Source of the DNA: Athripsodes cinereus
Taxonomy: Eukaryota > Arthropoda > Insecta > Trichoptera > Leptoceridae
DNA length: 64,000 bases
Assembly (NCBI GenBank): GCA_947579605.1
Contig: OX388314.1
Location: 28,054,948 to 28,118,947, forward strand
Reading direction: 5' to 3'
The notes under the pieces were generated by a model. The model was not told the origin of the DNA and did no database searches. It worked only from the letters and a program-made list of their open reading frames with translations. Below are positions 62,699 to 64,000 of this stretch, piece by piece. Made by a program: the position numbers and the translations under genes. How positions within the stretch are numbered: position 1 is the first letter of the stretch; each line of letters opens with the position of its first letter.

Positions 62699-62825
62699 GG
62701 GTTAGTTGGAAGAAATCGCGTCTTTGTGTTAAACTTGCTCTCTGTTTATTAATTATAATAGATATTGTCATGTATTCGGGTGTAAATCAGTTTGTAAACA
62801 ATGTACACTAAAGAATAAATAAATT
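62699..62825 (+). mobile_element. T-tail element
   Basis: 'gggttagttggaagaaatcg', 'tttgtaaacaatgtacacta' and 'aagaataaataaattaatta'. Confidence 0.65.
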
Positions 62826-63425
62826 AATTAATATACCTATGTAAGTAGATAATTATATGAAATTGAAAATAAAATCTACAACTTATTTGGTTCATCTTTT
62901 TTCAATATAATATTTTTTATTTTTCATTTATCTTTTATTTAAGTATTTCAAGCTATACCACATATATTTTAACCTTTAAGTATTTTCAATATATTATTTA
63001 GAAAAATCTCTATCGTCCTTTTTTCATTTTTGGGATAAATTTCGATAAAAATAACATAAGTATTAAGAATTCTTCGAATTCTCTATCTTAAACGCCTCAA
63101 GAAAATCATATCCAAAACCCCTTAAGAAGATCATATCCAATTTCCCTTAAAAAACCCCAAGCATTTTTTTATATGTCTGTTTCATCAGCAAAAAAATATA
63201 ACCCTCTACTTTTCTTAGAATAGAATCTCTTAGCAAATAAATATAACACAAATCACATTTATACCGAAAAAGCTGAAGCAGTTTAAAAAACATTTGTCCT
63301 TTTGTTATGACAATCAACAAAATGTGTTCTTTTTTCTATTTTTTTTTTTTCAAAAATTTCATTTTTGGTAGGTACTTGAAATTATTACAATAGTGAGACT
63401 ACAAGCTCAAAATATCGGAAGACAA
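62826..63425. other. AT-rich stretch, no feature seen
   Basis: No supported gene or repeat. Confidence 0.4.
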
Positions 63426-63429
63426 GACT

Positions 63430-63792
63430 TTACTTGCGGACAGACTATTGTGGACAGATTGCGAGTAAATAAATTATGATAATAAGGACATGTAGAGAGA
63501 ATGGGTGATGAAAAGATGACGATGAAGAGGGTGTATTTATCTGAAAGAGGAGGCGTATAAAAGTGCGGATGACCAAAAACTACATACGTTGCTTGACCGC
63601 TTGAATCAAATTCTTAAAAAATGCTCCATGTTGAGTTAAATAAACCGGTGAACATGAGTGAGGCATATTGCATGAATGTGAAGGAAGCGAAAGAAGTATG
63701 TAAGAATAATATATAAATATGGTGCTCCGTTCTCTCTGCCTACACCACTTGGGATACGGCGAAAGGGTGTAGATAGTACAGATAGCTGATAG
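63430..63792 (+). mobile_element. RTE-1 family LINE, decayed
   Basis: 'attgtggacagattgcgagt', 'gaagcgaaagaagtatgtaa', 'gttctctctgcctacaccac' and 'tgggatacggcgaaagggtg' follow the RTE-1 C-terminus and terminal module, with frameshifts. The 64-codon minus frame (63636-63830) is antisense. Confidence 0.65.
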
Positions 63793-64000
63793 CTTTTGCT
63801 TAGAATGTTTGAAGTTGTGAACGAAGACAAAATATTTTTGAAACGTGGGTGTCTAACATTTGTTTAAATAAAAAGCACATGAATAAGAATGATTTTAATA
63901 AGGATGATAGAATAAAATCGATATCATTATTGTAACTTCAATGAACCGTCGTGGGAATTACAATAGAATAAAAACTTTTCATCCATTAACAAGTTTTTCG
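63793..64000. other. No recognised gene
   Basis: AT-rich to the window edge. Confidence 0.3.

Overview
The window looks like intergenic or deep intronic DNA of an insect nuclear genome. It is AT-rich and nearly all of it is transposable-element debris. Several retroelement tails (a GTTAGTTGGAAGA...AATAAATAAA tail, and a tRNA-derived SINE whose 3' part reads 'gactagctcgatctgtgtg') resemble tails I associate with Lepidoptera. That is recollection, not a search, so I claim only 'insect, possibly lepidopteran'. I see no prokaryotic-type operon, CRISPR array, rRNA gene or free-standing tRNA gene.

Host coding signal is scarce. The best is a pair of 42-nt micro-exons on the + strand (30011-30052 and 30413-30454). 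Each sits between consensus splice sites and both encode MCCPGPGTTTGTCQ. They differ at 8 of 42 bases and every difference is a synonymous third position. A weaker candidate is a 178-nt exon on the - strand (44318-44495) between a plausible acceptor and a GTGAGT donor.

Non-LTR retrotransposons dominate. The largest is a 5'-truncated element whose 1,129-codon frame (57903-61292, -) is uninterrupted and carries partial endonuclease, reverse transcriptase (RT), RNase H and a C-terminal Cys/His motif. Beside it lies an RTE-like RT C-terminal ORF (61418-62110, -), with a close relative at 1975-2433 and decayed kin at 15303, 25433, 40255, 41940, 48700, 55875, 61395 and 63430. Related RTE-like families occur at 11690, 11985, 31140 and 47335. 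There are also R1-like 3' ends (456-1164, 20854-21212), a restriction-like-endonuclease (RLE, R2-type) C-terminus (5908-6840), CR1/L2-type RT tails (7740, 8480, 13680, 16500, 17100, 35635, 42690, 50060), and three SINE-like families that I call A, B (tRNA-derived) and C (sharing a 3' tail with the RTE-like elements).

DNA transposons are mostly non-autonomous: a piggyBac relic flanked by TTAA (50877-52013), a Mutator-like element with 9-bp target duplication and arrays of TTCGAA (45997-46649), two 211-bp near-perfect palindromes with CWG duplications (25049, 40545), three foldbacks with a common core (5681, 9767, 26474), and several elements flanked by TA (1726, 9988, 18670, 53888). A 77-bp minisatellite of about 11 units lies at 33816-34682.

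Nested insertions are common and give relative ages: 40150-41005 is three layers deep, and two SINE-A copies are split by later insertions. Coordinates of decayed repeats are approximate, because they were read by eye without alignment or library searches.
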